From JANQQN01 sp964519665 (lineage in GTDB: Bacteria; Myxococcota; Kuafuiibacteriia; Kuafuiibacteriales; Kuafuiibacteriaceae): 64,000 nucleotides of DNA. The stretch lies in contig CAZFIV010000013.1 in assembly GCA_964519665.1 (NCBI GenBank), forward strand, positions 52,180 through 116,179, in the 5' to 3' direction. The notes under the pieces are model-generated. The model had not been told where the DNA came from. It saw only the letters and a program-made list of their open reading frames with translations, and ran no database searches. Positions within the stretch are counted from its first letter, which is position 1; each line of letters starts with the position of its first letter. Positions 53,486 to 61,562 of the stretch are shown one piece after another. The position numbers were made by a program, and so were the translations under genes.

Positions 53486-54964
53486 TCACGACTTGGGCGG
53501 GAGCGGCTCCGTCTCAGCCGGCAGGCGACGAGTATCTCGAACCGCAAGGGCGCGGCCGAAACTTCGCATGACGTACAAGTGCACCAGAGCCTGGGTGAGA
53601 TTGTAGACGAACCAGGGCAGCGCGGGTCGGAAGTCATGGATCGCGGCCATGATCCCCTTTCGGTTGAGGACCTCCCGGAATTCAAGCCGACCGTTGCTCG
53701 CGTCGGGATTGACGCGGGCAAGCCAGCCGCCGGTGATCCGAAACAGCTGACGGTCGGGCTCGGAACGCTCGGGCGCATACGACAGCTCCAGCAGGCATAG
53801 CCGTGGAAATCTGAGAAGAAAGCGCACGACATGGCCGTCCGTGACGCTGCAGGTCAGCAGCGGCCACATGAAGCTCGGCAGCCACCGCATGTATTCGACG
53901 GCCACCCACTCGGCCCGGCGCCCGGCCGGCAGGGGAAGGCGCTGGACCGAGCGCACGGTCTTCATCTCGGTCAAGCGACGCGCATCCTTTTGCTTGATTA
54001 CGGCCCGCGGATTGGGCAACGCCCGCCCGCTTTCATCGACCGACCGCCTCAGGGCCTCTTCGAACGAAAGCGCGTCGGTTCGCAACCACGCCTGCAACGG
54101 GTTGTCGCGCGGAATCAGCGAGTATCGCAAGCTCTCGATCAACGGTCCGACCAGCTCGCTCGATGAACCCGTGATCGTCGAGATCCACAGCTTCGAGAAG
54201 CCAGGAGACACGAACGGAACCCCCATCATCGGACGCCGCAGGCCCAGATGCCGAGCGGTTCGTTCCAAGAGCTGTCGGTAGGTCAGGATCTCGGGGCCGC
54301 CGATCTCGAACGCTTCGCCGTAGGTCTGGGGGCGTCCCAAGCAGTAGCGGACGGCCCGCACTACGTCTTGAATGGCGATCGGGCTGGAAGACCCCTGAGT
54401 CCACGCGGGAAGCAGCATGGCCGGCAACCGTCGGACGAGGTTCACCAGCATCGCAAATGAGGACCCGCCCGGCCCCACGATGAGGCCCGCTCTCAGCGAA
54501 GTCAGCGGGGTGCGGCGAGCCGCGAGCGTCGTTTCGACTTCGTACCGACTCTTCAGGTGCGGCGAAGGCTCGTCATGTTGGGGTAAGATCCCGCCGATAT
54601 ACAGAATCTGCTTTACGCCGTTCGCCTCTGCCGCGCGGGCGAAGTTGTCGGCGAGCAGTAGGTCGAGGTCGACAAAGTCGGCCTGGGTCAATCGCGCCGA
54701 CGGCAGCATCGAATGGACGAGGTAAAGCGCGTAATCGACACCTTGGAGCGCCCGTTCGACGTCGCCCATCGAGAACAGATCGCAGTGGCGCCACTCGACA
54801 CCGGAGTCGTCCTCCATAGCGGCTCGGGTCGGTGACCGAGTCAGGCCGATGATGTCGTAGTCCGAAGCCAAGGCTGCTATCAGCGATTGACCCACGAACC
54901 CGGTCGCGCCGGCGATCGCGACTTTGGCGCGAACCGCGTCGGCATTGGTTTGATTCGTCACCAT
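53486..54964 (-). CDS. Two-domain NAD(P)-binding epimerase-like protein (DUF2867 type)
   Basis: 492 residues. The N-terminal Rossmann part (about 14-250) has GATGFVGQSLIAAL and the strand VDYALYLVHSM, of the atypical SDR/NmrA type; Tyr-x3-Lys is not evident. The C-terminal about 200 residues (WVAVEYMRWLPSFMWPLLT and following) fit the DUF2867-type domain. It overlaps the next upstream gene by 7 bp (54958-54964), so it is translated as the third gene of an operon. Paralogous to the protein at 56903. Substrate unknown. Confidence 0.85.
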   Translation of the reverse strand: MVTNQTNADAVRAKVAIAGATGFVGQSLIAALASDYDIIGLTRSPTRAAMEDDSGVEWRHCDLFSMGDVERALQGVDYALYLVHSMLPSARLTQADFVDLDLLLADNFARAAEANGVKQILYIGGILPQHDEPSPHLKSRYEVETTLAARRTPLTSLRAGLIVGPGGSSFAMLVNLVRRLPAMLLPAWTQGSSSPIAIQDVVRAVRYCLGRPQTYGEAFEIGGPEILTYRQLLERTARHLGLRRPMMGVPFVSPGFSKLWISTITGSSSELVGPLIESLRYSLIPRDNPLQAWLRTDALSFEEALRRSVDESGRALPNPRAVIKQKDARRLTEMKTVRSVQRLPLPAGRRAEWVAVEYMRWLPSFMWPLLTCSVTDGHVVRFLLRFPRLCLLELSYAPERSEPDRQLFRITGGWLARVNPDASNGRLEFREVLNRKGIMAAIHDFRPALPWFVYNLTQALVHLYVMRSFGRALAVRDTRRLPAETEPLPPKS

Positions 54965-56016
54965 GGTCGGACCTCATTGCGCCGAAGCCATTCGTCGGGA
55001 CTCGAGCGGGCTCGGTCGCAGATCGCCTCGAGCTCTCTTGCTAAGTCGTGCTGAGGCACCCAGCCGAGCGTTCGGCGGGTATCGTTGATGTTGAACTCGA
55101 AGTGTTCGCCGGCAAAAGACACCATCCAGGGCATCACGAAGCGGCGGTGGCCCCGCCACTGAGAGAACCGCCCGAGCGCGGCGGCCCCGGCGCGGGCCAC
55201 GACCCGAGGGACGCGAAAGATGGGCCTGCTGCTCCCGAGCAGGTGCATGGACGCCACGCGGTGGATGAATGCGTAGGTGACGGACCGCTCCTCGCCGACC
55301 AGGAGACGATGGACGCCCGTCTTTCCCGCATAGGCCTCGAGCGCCCGTCGAAAGGCGTCCGCCGCGTCGTCCACGTGAACGTACGTCAGGCCCCGCTCGC
55401 TTGGTCCGGGATAGAACAGCGCCTCGGAAGATCGCCGCCGCACGCGCTCGATCTGCTGAAACAAGGGGACGAGCTCGCACCACGGGCTGTACACGGCGGC
55501 GAGCACCAGCTCGACACGGGGCTGGGGAATGTCTGCGGCCTCCAGAATTCGCTCGCATCGAAGCTTGTGGGCCGGATACTGCCAGGCTCCGAGACGGGGG
55601 CTCTCGGGGGTCTGTGCACGTCCAGGCTCGGTCGGGGCCATCGCCGCCATGCTGGAGGCGTAAACGAAAGGCACCCCCGACGGCAGGCGCGGGCCGGCTT
55701 GCTCCAAAAAGTACTCGAGGCCCCGTTCGACCGCTTCGTACCGGGGGTCGGGCTCGTTCTTGAAGTCATAGTAGGCGACCAAATCGATGACCCCAGCCAG
55801 CCTCTCGATGTCAGGGCCCAATCTCTCGAAGAGATCGTCGATATGGTCGGGGCGCCCCATGTCGAGCTGATGCGACTCTTCGTTGGCCGGCGCCGTCGGC
55901 AGGTCGGGCAGAGGCGCTTGGTCGACGCAGATCAGCCGGTACTGCGGCGCGAGGGCCGTCCGAAGCGCTGTACCGATGAAGCCGGCCGCGCCGAGAATGA
56001 GGACCGACGCGTTCAT
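54958..56016 (-). CDS. SDR NAD-dependent epimerase/dehydratase
   Basis: 352 residues of an extended SDR. The dinucleotide loop is LGAAGFIGTALRTAL; the catalytic pair is YPAHK (in LGAWQYPAHKLRCE) preceded by SSMAAMAP with the Ser. The C-terminal substrate domain includes GVHRLLVGEERSVTYAFIHR. It overlaps both neighbours: 4 bp with the upstream SDR and 7 bp with the downstream gene, so the three are one operon. Typical substrates are nucleotide-sugars or sterol-like alcohols; unknown here. Confidence 0.9.
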   Translation of the reverse strand: MNASVLILGAAGFIGTALRTALAPQYRLICVDQAPLPDLPTAPANEESHQLDMGRPDHIDDLFERLGPDIERLAGVIDLVAYYDFKNEPDPRYEAVERGLEYFLEQAGPRLPSGVPFVYASSMAAMAPTEPGRAQTPESPRLGAWQYPAHKLRCERILEAADIPQPRVELVLAAVYSPWCELVPLFQQIERVRRRSSEALFYPGPSERGLTYVHVDDAADAFRRALEAYAGKTGVHRLLVGEERSVTYAFIHRVASMHLLGSSRPIFRVPRVVARAGAAALGRFSQWRGHRRFVMPWMVSFAGEHFEFNINDTRRTLGWVPQHDLARELEAICDRARSSPDEWLRRNEVRPW

Positions 56017-56789
56017 GTCGCACTGGGGACCAGGTACCGAGAGAACCGGCCGAGGACGCGGTCGGCCGTATCGGGAAACAACGAGAACAGAAGCGCCGCG
56101 GCTCGGTTCATCGCCCCCGGAACGACCTGAGCAAACGCCCGTTCATAACATTGCTCGACCGCCCGACCGACGGCATCGGCCGACATGGGCGGTAAGGTGC
56201 TGGACAGATTCGCGGTCATTTGGGTGGCCGTGTAGCCCGGCATCACGACGCCGAGCGCGACCCCGGTGTTGCGGTACTCCAGCCGAAGACCCCGAATGAG
56301 GGCCGTCAACGCCGCCTTCGACGCCGAGTAGCTCGAGTTGCCGGGAAACGGCACGATCGACGTCAAGGAGCCCACCACGACCGCCTTGCCGTGGCCTCGC
56401 TCGGCCATGCGAGGGAGAAACCTCAGCAGGACCTCGGCCGGGGCGAGGTAATTGACCCGCAGCTCGCGCTCGAGGAGCGCGGTCGTCGTCTGTTCGAACG
56501 CTCGGTCATTCGATACGGCGGCGTTGAGCACCAGGCCATCCGGGGTGCCATACGACCGGTCGACCTCGTCGATGCACGCCCGTACGCTGTCGGGGTCGCC
56601 CAGATCCGCGACGAGGGGTTCGGCGATACCGCCCGCCGCCGTGATTTCCCGGCATCGGGCCTCCAAGGCGCTCTCCCCTCGCGCGACCAGGAGGATGCGG
56701 CGTCGGGGAGAAGCCAGCCGACGGGCCGCCGCCGCGCCGATACCTCTCGAGGCTCCGGTGATCAAAATGGTCTCTAGCGCGGCGTCCAC
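56013..56789 (-). CDS. Short-chain dehydrogenase/reductase
   Basis: 258 residues of a classical SDR with TGASRGIGAAAARRLA for NAD(P), NAAVSN, the catalytic Ser in VVVGSLTSIV and the YSASK motif (Tyr and Lys). The C-terminal extension has a hydrophobic FSRYLVPS end. It is the first gene of the 56.8 to 53.5 kb operon and overlaps the next by ATGA. Substrate is unknown; lipid or polyketide alcohols are common for this subfamily. Confidence 0.92.
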   Translation of the reverse strand: MDAALETILITGASRGIGAAAARRLASPRRRILLVARGESALEARCREITAAGGIAEPLVADLGDPDSVRACIDEVDRSYGTPDGLVLNAAVSNDRAFEQTTTALLERELRVNYLAPAEVLLRFLPRMAERGHGKAVVVGSLTSIVPFPGNSSYSASKAALTALIRGLRLEYRNTGVALGVVMPGYTATQMTANLSSTLPPMSADAVGRAVEQCYERAFAQVVPGAMNRAAALLFSLFPDTADRVLGRFSRYLVPSAT

Positions 56790-56902
56790 GTCGGGCGTTT
56801 AGGGATCGCGGAGAGCGTTTTCCAGTCCTGGAGCGGAGGTTGACCGCAACCGGAGTACTTGCCCTACGGGGGGCACCGCCGTAAACCTCGACCCGAGACA
56901 CT

Positions 56903-57880
56903 ATGACCAATCCTTTCCAGCCAGATCGCCGTCGGGTCCTGGTGACCGGTGCCACGGGGTTCGTGGGCTCGCGTCTCTACCCGGCCCTCGAGGGCCGCCA
57001 CGAGGTTTTCGGCGCCACCCGTTCGGTCAGCCGAGCGCGCCAGCGGTGGCCGGCCCGAAGTTGGGTCAGCCTCGACGTCGACAACACGGAGGGCCTTCCG
57101 CGGGCCCTCGAAGGCATCGACGTCGTCTATTACCTGGTCCACGGCATGGCCGAGAAAGGCGACTACGAGGCGCGCGAGCGCAAAGCCGCCCAAGACTTCG
57201 TGGACGCCGCCTCGAAAGCCGGCGTCGGTCGGATCGTTTACCTCGGCGGGGTGGCGCCGTCGGGTCCGCTGTCACCGCACCTGCGGAGCCGGATCGTGAC
57301 GGGTGAGATCCTTCGAGCCGGACCGGTCAGCTGTATCGAGCTGCGGGCGGGCATGATCATCGGCGCGGGCAGTGAGAGCTGGCGAATGGTGCGCGACCTC
57401 AGCGCTCGACTCCCCGTCATGGTGCTCCCGAGATGGCTCAAGACCCGGTCGCAGCCGGTGTCGATCCGCGATGTGCTGGCCGCGCTGGTCAGGGCGGCCG
57501 ATCTGAGCGACGACCAAACAGGCTGCTACTCGGTGCCCGGCCCGGAGATCTTGTCCGCCAAGGAGATCATCCTGAGGGTCTCGCAGCTGCGCGGGTACCG
57601 ACCGCGAACCATCGACGTTCCGCTGGTCACGCCCCGGTTGTCCAGCTTTTGGATCGAGTGGGTCACCCGAGCGGATCGTCGGGTCGCCCGCGAGCTGGTC
57701 GAAGGCCTCCGCTCCGACCTGGTCGCCACCGAGCCCCCTTTTTGGACCCACATGCCCGAGCATCAGCTCCAGAGCTTTGACGAAGCCGCGCGCGAGGCCA
57801 TGGCCGAGGACCAGGCCACGCTTTCGTTGGCCGAGCGCACGTTCGAGCGTTTGGTCCGGACGGTGGCGCGTCGGAGCTGA
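56903..57880 (+). CDS. NAD(P)-binding epimerase-like protein, paralogue of the gene at 53486
   Basis: 325 residues. Rossmann loop TGATGFVGSRLYPALEG, then IDVVYYLVHGMAEKGDY, IVYLGGVAPSGPLSPHLRSR and ELRAGMIIGAGSESWRMVRD. These line up with the first half of the 492-residue protein at 53486 (YLVHSM, LYIGGILPQ, LRAGLIVGPGGSSF), so they share ancestry; this one lacks the long C-terminal domain. It is divergent from the SDR operon (113 bp apart) and likely works in the same process. Confidence 0.87.
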   Translation: MTNPFQPDRRRVLVTGATGFVGSRLYPALEGRHEVFGATRSVSRARQRWPARSWVSLDVDNTEGLPRALEGIDVVYYLVHGMAEKGDYEARERKAAQDFVDAASKAGVGRIVYLGGVAPSGPLSPHLRSRIVTGEILRAGPVSCIELRAGMIIGAGSESWRMVRDLSARLPVMVLPRWLKTRSQPVSIRDVLAALVRAADLSDDQTGCYSVPGPEILSAKEIILRVSQLRGYRPRTIDVPLVTPRLSSFWIEWVTRADRRVARELVEGLRSDLVATEPPFWTHMPEHQLQSFDEAAREAMAEDQATLSLAERTFERLVRTVARRS

Positions 57881-57902
57881 CCGGTCACCGAAGAGCGCTT
57901 GT

Positions 57903-59057
57903 TCAGCAAGCGGCAACCTCACACCCGTTATGCTCTGCGATGCGAGCGACCGCCCATCGAAGCTTGGCCTCGGGCTGTCGAAGCGCCAGCCGCAAGGTGC
58001 TCGGGACTCCGAAGACCGTTCCCGGGATGCATTTTAGCCCCTCCTGGTCCGCCAATCGCTTCGAGAGAGCGACATCGTCGACCCCCGACGGAAGTCGCAG
58101 TAAGACGAACAGGCCGCCAGTAGGCCGCCGCATCCAAAGCCGACCCTCGGCGTCGACCGCCTCGACGACGGCCGCCGCCCGGCTTCGGAGCGTGCGGCGA
58201 ATGCCCGGTAGCCATTGCCCTTCCGCCCGAAGCCCAGCCAACGCCGCCCATTGCCCAGGAAGGTTCGGATGCGTCGACGTCGCGTCCTGCTGTCGACGAA
58301 TGCCGTCGATCCACTCGGGCGAACCCACGGCCCATCCGATCCGCAACCCTGGTAGCGCCAGCCGCTTGGATGCCGCGTCCACGAGCAGGGCCCGATCGGG
58401 GCACCGGTCGACGAACCACTCGGGGGTCACCGAAGCGTCGCCGTAGATCAGCCGGCCGTAGACACCATCGACCAGAAGCCACGCGTCGTTCTGCTCTGCG
58501 CCCTGGGCGATCGTCTCGGCTGTCTCGGGCCCCAAGACGAGGCCGGAAGGGTTGCCAGGCGTGTTGACTACGATGACCTTGGCGCCGAGGCACGCTTGCC
58601 GAAGCGCCGGCAAGTCCGGTTGCCCGTCCGGACCCTCGGGTACGATCCGCGCGAGGCCGCCGAACAACCGAATCTGGTCCAGGTAGGTCGGCCAATACGG
58701 CGCACACACCACCACTTGGTCCCCGGGGTCTACGACCGCTCCCAAGGCGAAGTACGACGCCTCTTTGCCGCCCCCGGTGGCCACCGCCGCCGGCGGCGAA
58801 GGACCGACGCCCCCGCCGTGGGCGGCGATGATCGCCTCGAGAAGCTCGGGTTCGCCACCGGGCCGCCCGTAGCCCACCGAGACCTCCAAGGCGCGGTGCG
58901 CCGCCTCGATGGCCTCGGGGGGCGGTGCCCAGTCTGGACTTCCCGCCCCCAGATCGATCGATTCTCGGCCGGGCGCGACCGGCACCGACACCCGCGCCGC
59001 TTCACTGGTCGGAGACCGGCCCACGCCGTCGAGCCGCCGAGACAATGGCCGGGTCAT
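57903..59057 (-). CDS. Class I/II PLP aminotransferase
   Basis: 384 residues, fold-type I. Key elements: VATGGGKEASYFALGAV, CAPYWPTYLDQI, NTPGNPSG, and the PLP Lys in DAASKRLALPGLRIGW. The start overlaps the end of the upstream Phe-pathway fusion by 4 bp, so it is translated with it. This context suggests it transaminates phenylpyruvate (or prephenate) to finish phenylalanine. Aspartate and other substrates remain possible. Confidence 0.9.
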   Translation of the reverse strand: MTRPLSRRLDGVGRSPTSEAARVSVPVAPGRESIDLGAGSPDWAPPPEAIEAAHRALEVSVGYGRPGGEPELLEAIIAAHGGGVGPSPPAAVATGGGKEASYFALGAVVDPGDQVVVCAPYWPTYLDQIRLFGGLARIVPEGPDGQPDLPALRQACLGAKVIVVNTPGNPSGLVLGPETAETIAQGAEQNDAWLLVDGVYGRLIYGDASVTPEWFVDRCPDRALLVDAASKRLALPGLRIGWAVGSPEWIDGIRRQQDATSTHPNLPGQWAALAGLRAEGQWLPGIRRTLRSRAAAVVEAVDAEGRLWMRRPTGGLFVLLRLPSGVDDVALSKRLADQEGLKCIPGTVFGVPSTLRLALRQPEAKLRWAVARIAEHNGCEVAAC

Positions 59058-61090
59058 GCCAACGTCCGCCCCTGCCCCTCCAAGATCGGCTGAAGCCCAG
59101 CCACGAGCCGGGTCAGGTCATCCTCGGTCAGCGCTTGATCCTTGTCGCACAGGGCCGCGTCCGGGTCGGGATGGCACTCCACAATCAGCCCATCGGCCCC
59201 CGCGGCGGCCGCCGCGAGCGCGAGCGGCACGACCAACGAACGAATGCCCGCGGCGTGGGAAGGATCCACGATGACCGGAAGATGGGTCCGCTGCTTGAGA
59301 ACGGGGACCGCGGCGACGTCGAGCGTCGCTCGAGTGGACGTCTCAAAGGTTCGAATCCCCCGCTCACATAGGACAACCTGCTGATTCCCCCCGGCCAGGA
59401 CGTACTCCGCGGCATGCAGGAGCTCGCTGATCGACGCACTCATCCCTCGTTTGAGAAGAATCGGTCGGTCGATTCGCCCCAGCGCCCGCAGGAGCTCGAA
59501 GTTCTGCATATTGCGGGCGCCCACCTGCAGCACATCGGCCCGATCGGCGATGGCATCGACGTCCCGGGCCTGCAGGATTTCCGTTACGACCGGAAGCCCG
59601 TGGCGACGCCCCGCTTCGACGAGCATGTCGACACCGGGCATCCCCAATCCTTGAAACGAGTAGGTCGACGTCCGGGGTTTAAACGCGCCCCCTCGCAACA
59701 TCGCGCCGCCCGCCTGCTGCACGATCCGCGCGGATCGCTCGATCTGCTCGGCGGATTCGACCGCGCACGGTCCGGCGATGAGCACAAAACTGGGTCCCCC
59801 GATCGGAATGCCGGCCATCGTGTGGGTTCGATCGACACCGAATTCGGCGCGACTCACGAGCGGAAGCGAGCTCTTCTTGGGGGCCGATGCGGGCCGGGGA
59901 CCGACCGCAGCCATCGGAGACCGTCGAACCGAGTCTTTTCGATCTGCGGCCCGATGGGGGTAGGAGCCCAGCACCATGAGCTGGCGAGCGGCGCCTCGAA
60001 CCCCGACCAGGGCTGCGTGAACGTTCTCGTCTTCGGCGTGCCCGTCGATATCGACGAGAAAGCCGTACTGCCCCGGCCGTCGAGGCAACATGAGGCTGAC
60101 CAGACCGTTGAGGTTGACTTCGTGCTCAGCGAAAGCGCCCAAGCACCGGGCGAGCGAACCCGGGCTGTGATCGGCCACCAACCGCAGGGTGGTTCGAGCG
60201 CGCACCCCGGGCGGGACCGGCTCGGGGTCGCGCGCGAGCAATAGGAAGCGGGTGCGATTGTCCGGATGATCCGAGACGTCGTCCCGCAAGATGTGCAGCC
60301 CATGCGCTTCGGCGGCTTCGGGCGAACATACGGCGGCGAGACTCGGGTCCGATCGGGCGGCCACCGCCTGCGCAGCCCCGGCCGTGTCCCAAAGCTCCTG
60401 GGTGGTGAGACCAAGCTCATCGGTGAGCGTTTGCCGACACTGTCGAAGCGCGACCGGGTGCGAGGCAACGGTCCGAATGTCGGCGAGCTCGGTCTCCGGC
60501 AGCCCAGCCAGCGCGTGCCGGACATCCCACAGCTCCTCGTCGACGATGTGCGCCTGCCCGTCCATCAGCAGCGCATGCACCGGCGCGATACCGCCGACGA
60601 TCGAGTTCTCTACCGGCACCAGCGCGTACTCGACCTCTCGGTTTCGGAGCGCGTGCAAGACGTCATCGAAGGTTGCCTTGCCGACCATACGGGCGGTCAC
60701 CCCTCGAAGGGCCATCAGCTCCCGGCCCGCGAGGTCGCCATGAGCCCCGCCCGTCCCCTGGTACGCGACCCTCGGCTGGTCGGGCGACGGCACCCGCCAC
60801 GCACTCTCTTGCTCTCGTCGCGACCAGCCCAACACCTCGCGTAGGATCCGGCCGACGGCATGGGGATTGATGTCGACGTCCGCCGCCAACTCCGCCCATC
60901 GGGCCTGGATGGCGTGTTCCCGACCTGCGTCCCGAATCGGGGCGTCCGAGCTCCGTTTGAGATCCGCGACCGCCTTGACGGCCTCCAGTCGGCGCCGCAG
61001 CGCCCGGAGCAGGTCGTGGTCAGCGTCGTCGATCTTTGCCCGGAGCTCATCCAGGGACGCGGTGATTGATGGTTCTGCTTCGGTAGTCAT
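59054..61090 (-). CDS. pheA: Chorismate mutase-prephenate dehydratase-DAHP synthase fusion
   Basis: 678 residues. Chorismate mutase (about 8-95: LRAKIDDADHDLLRALRRRL). Prephenate dehydratase (about 107-285) with VPVENSIVGG and the catalytic Thr in NRTRF (T280). ACT domain (about 298-375), in which GALV and ESRP, the Phe-binding motifs, read GSLA and LPRR. A linker (380-420) leads to a KDO8P-synthase-type DAHP synthase (about 425-678) with GPCAVES (440-446), RGGAFKPRTSTYSFQG, QVGARNMQNFELL, LLKRGM and DPSHAAG. One polypeptide thus makes the first shikimate intermediate and turns chorismate to phenylpyruvate. Start ATG at 61090. Confidence 0.95.
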   Translation of the reverse strand: MTTEAEPSITASLDELRAKIDDADHDLLRALRRRLEAVKAVADLKRSSDAPIRDAGREHAIQARWAELAADVDINPHAVGRILREVLGWSRREQESAWRVPSPDQPRVAYQGTGGAHGDLAGRELMALRGVTARMVGKATFDDVLHALRNREVEYALVPVENSIVGGIAPVHALLMDGQAHIVDEELWDVRHALAGLPETELADIRTVASHPVALRQCRQTLTDELGLTTQELWDTAGAAQAVAARSDPSLAAVCSPEAAEAHGLHILRDDVSDHPDNRTRFLLLARDPEPVPPGVRARTTLRLVADHSPGSLARCLGAFAEHEVNLNGLVSLMLPRRPGQYGFLVDIDGHAEDENVHAALVGVRGAARQLMVLGSYPHRAADRKDSVRRSPMAAVGPRPASAPKKSSLPLVSRAEFGVDRTHTMAGIPIGGPSFVLIAGPCAVESAEQIERSARIVQQAGGAMLRGGAFKPRTSTYSFQGLGMPGVDMLVEAGRRHGLPVVTEILQARDVDAIADRADVLQVGARNMQNFELLRALGRIDRPILLKRGMSASISELLHAAEYVLAGGNQQVVLCERGIRTFETSTRATLDVAAVPVLKQRTHLPVIVDPSHAAGIRSLVVPLALAAAAAGADGLIVECHPDPDAALCDKDQALTEDDLTRLVAGLQPILEGQGRTLA

Positions 61091-61562
61091 GTTCTTCCTT
61101 TCGATCTCGGCACCGTGCCGACTCGCGCGAGGAAGAACAGTAGTGAAGCCGACCTCCGCTCGCGCGAGGGCCGGTGAGAATCGACTCCTAGGGAGTCAGC
61201 GGTCCGCTCGAGGACCCCGGCCCTGATATGCAACCCGTCCGGCGGCGCCGAACGGGCGGCTAAACATAGACGCAGCGATAGACGCAGCGATAGACGCAGC
61301 GATAGACGCGGCGATAAATTCAGCAACGAGTGCGGCGGCAGGCTGCGGGTGGCGGTCGGCTCGGGGCAACGCGGCTAGGACAACCGTCGGCGAACAATAT
61401 GTCAAGGGGGCGGCGGCCAAGATTCTCCCTTGTTCCTCGGAGCCGAAGCGAAAGCGCGGGTTCGGGGTGGATTGACGATCCGGCGGGCGTGGGAGCCGTT
61501 TCCCAGGCCGGCGACCACCCCGAAACGGCTTGCCCACGAGCCAGGCGGGCTTTGTCGGCGAC
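61091..61562. promoter_or_regulatory. Leader of the Phe fusion gene with hairpins, tandem repeats and a -35 match
   Basis: 472 bp between the patatin gene end and the Phe fusion. Reading toward the fusion (minus strand): a perfect TTGACA at 61400-61405 (weak -10 17 bp on), four 12-bp repeats (AGCGATAGACGC type, about 61266-61316), a hairpin (GACTCC-TAG-GGAGTC, 61183-61197), two copies of the palindrome CTCGCGCGAG (61159-61168 and 61122-61131) and CGGCACCGTGCCG (61108-61120). A 23-codon ORF starting MFSRPF ends near 61196. The structures suggest regulation of the leader, but attenuation is not shown. Confidence 0.4.

Noticed and set aside
59345..59365. T-loop-like sequence GGTTCGAATCCCCC suggesting a tRNA
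   Set aside because: It lies inside the DAHP synthase coding region, and no acceptor, D or anticodon stems surround it.
61087..61326. Minus-strand open frame with SLRLSLRL repeats before the Phe fusion
   Set aside because: It results from the 12-bp DNA repeats; TTG start, no ribosome-binding site and no protein-like composition.
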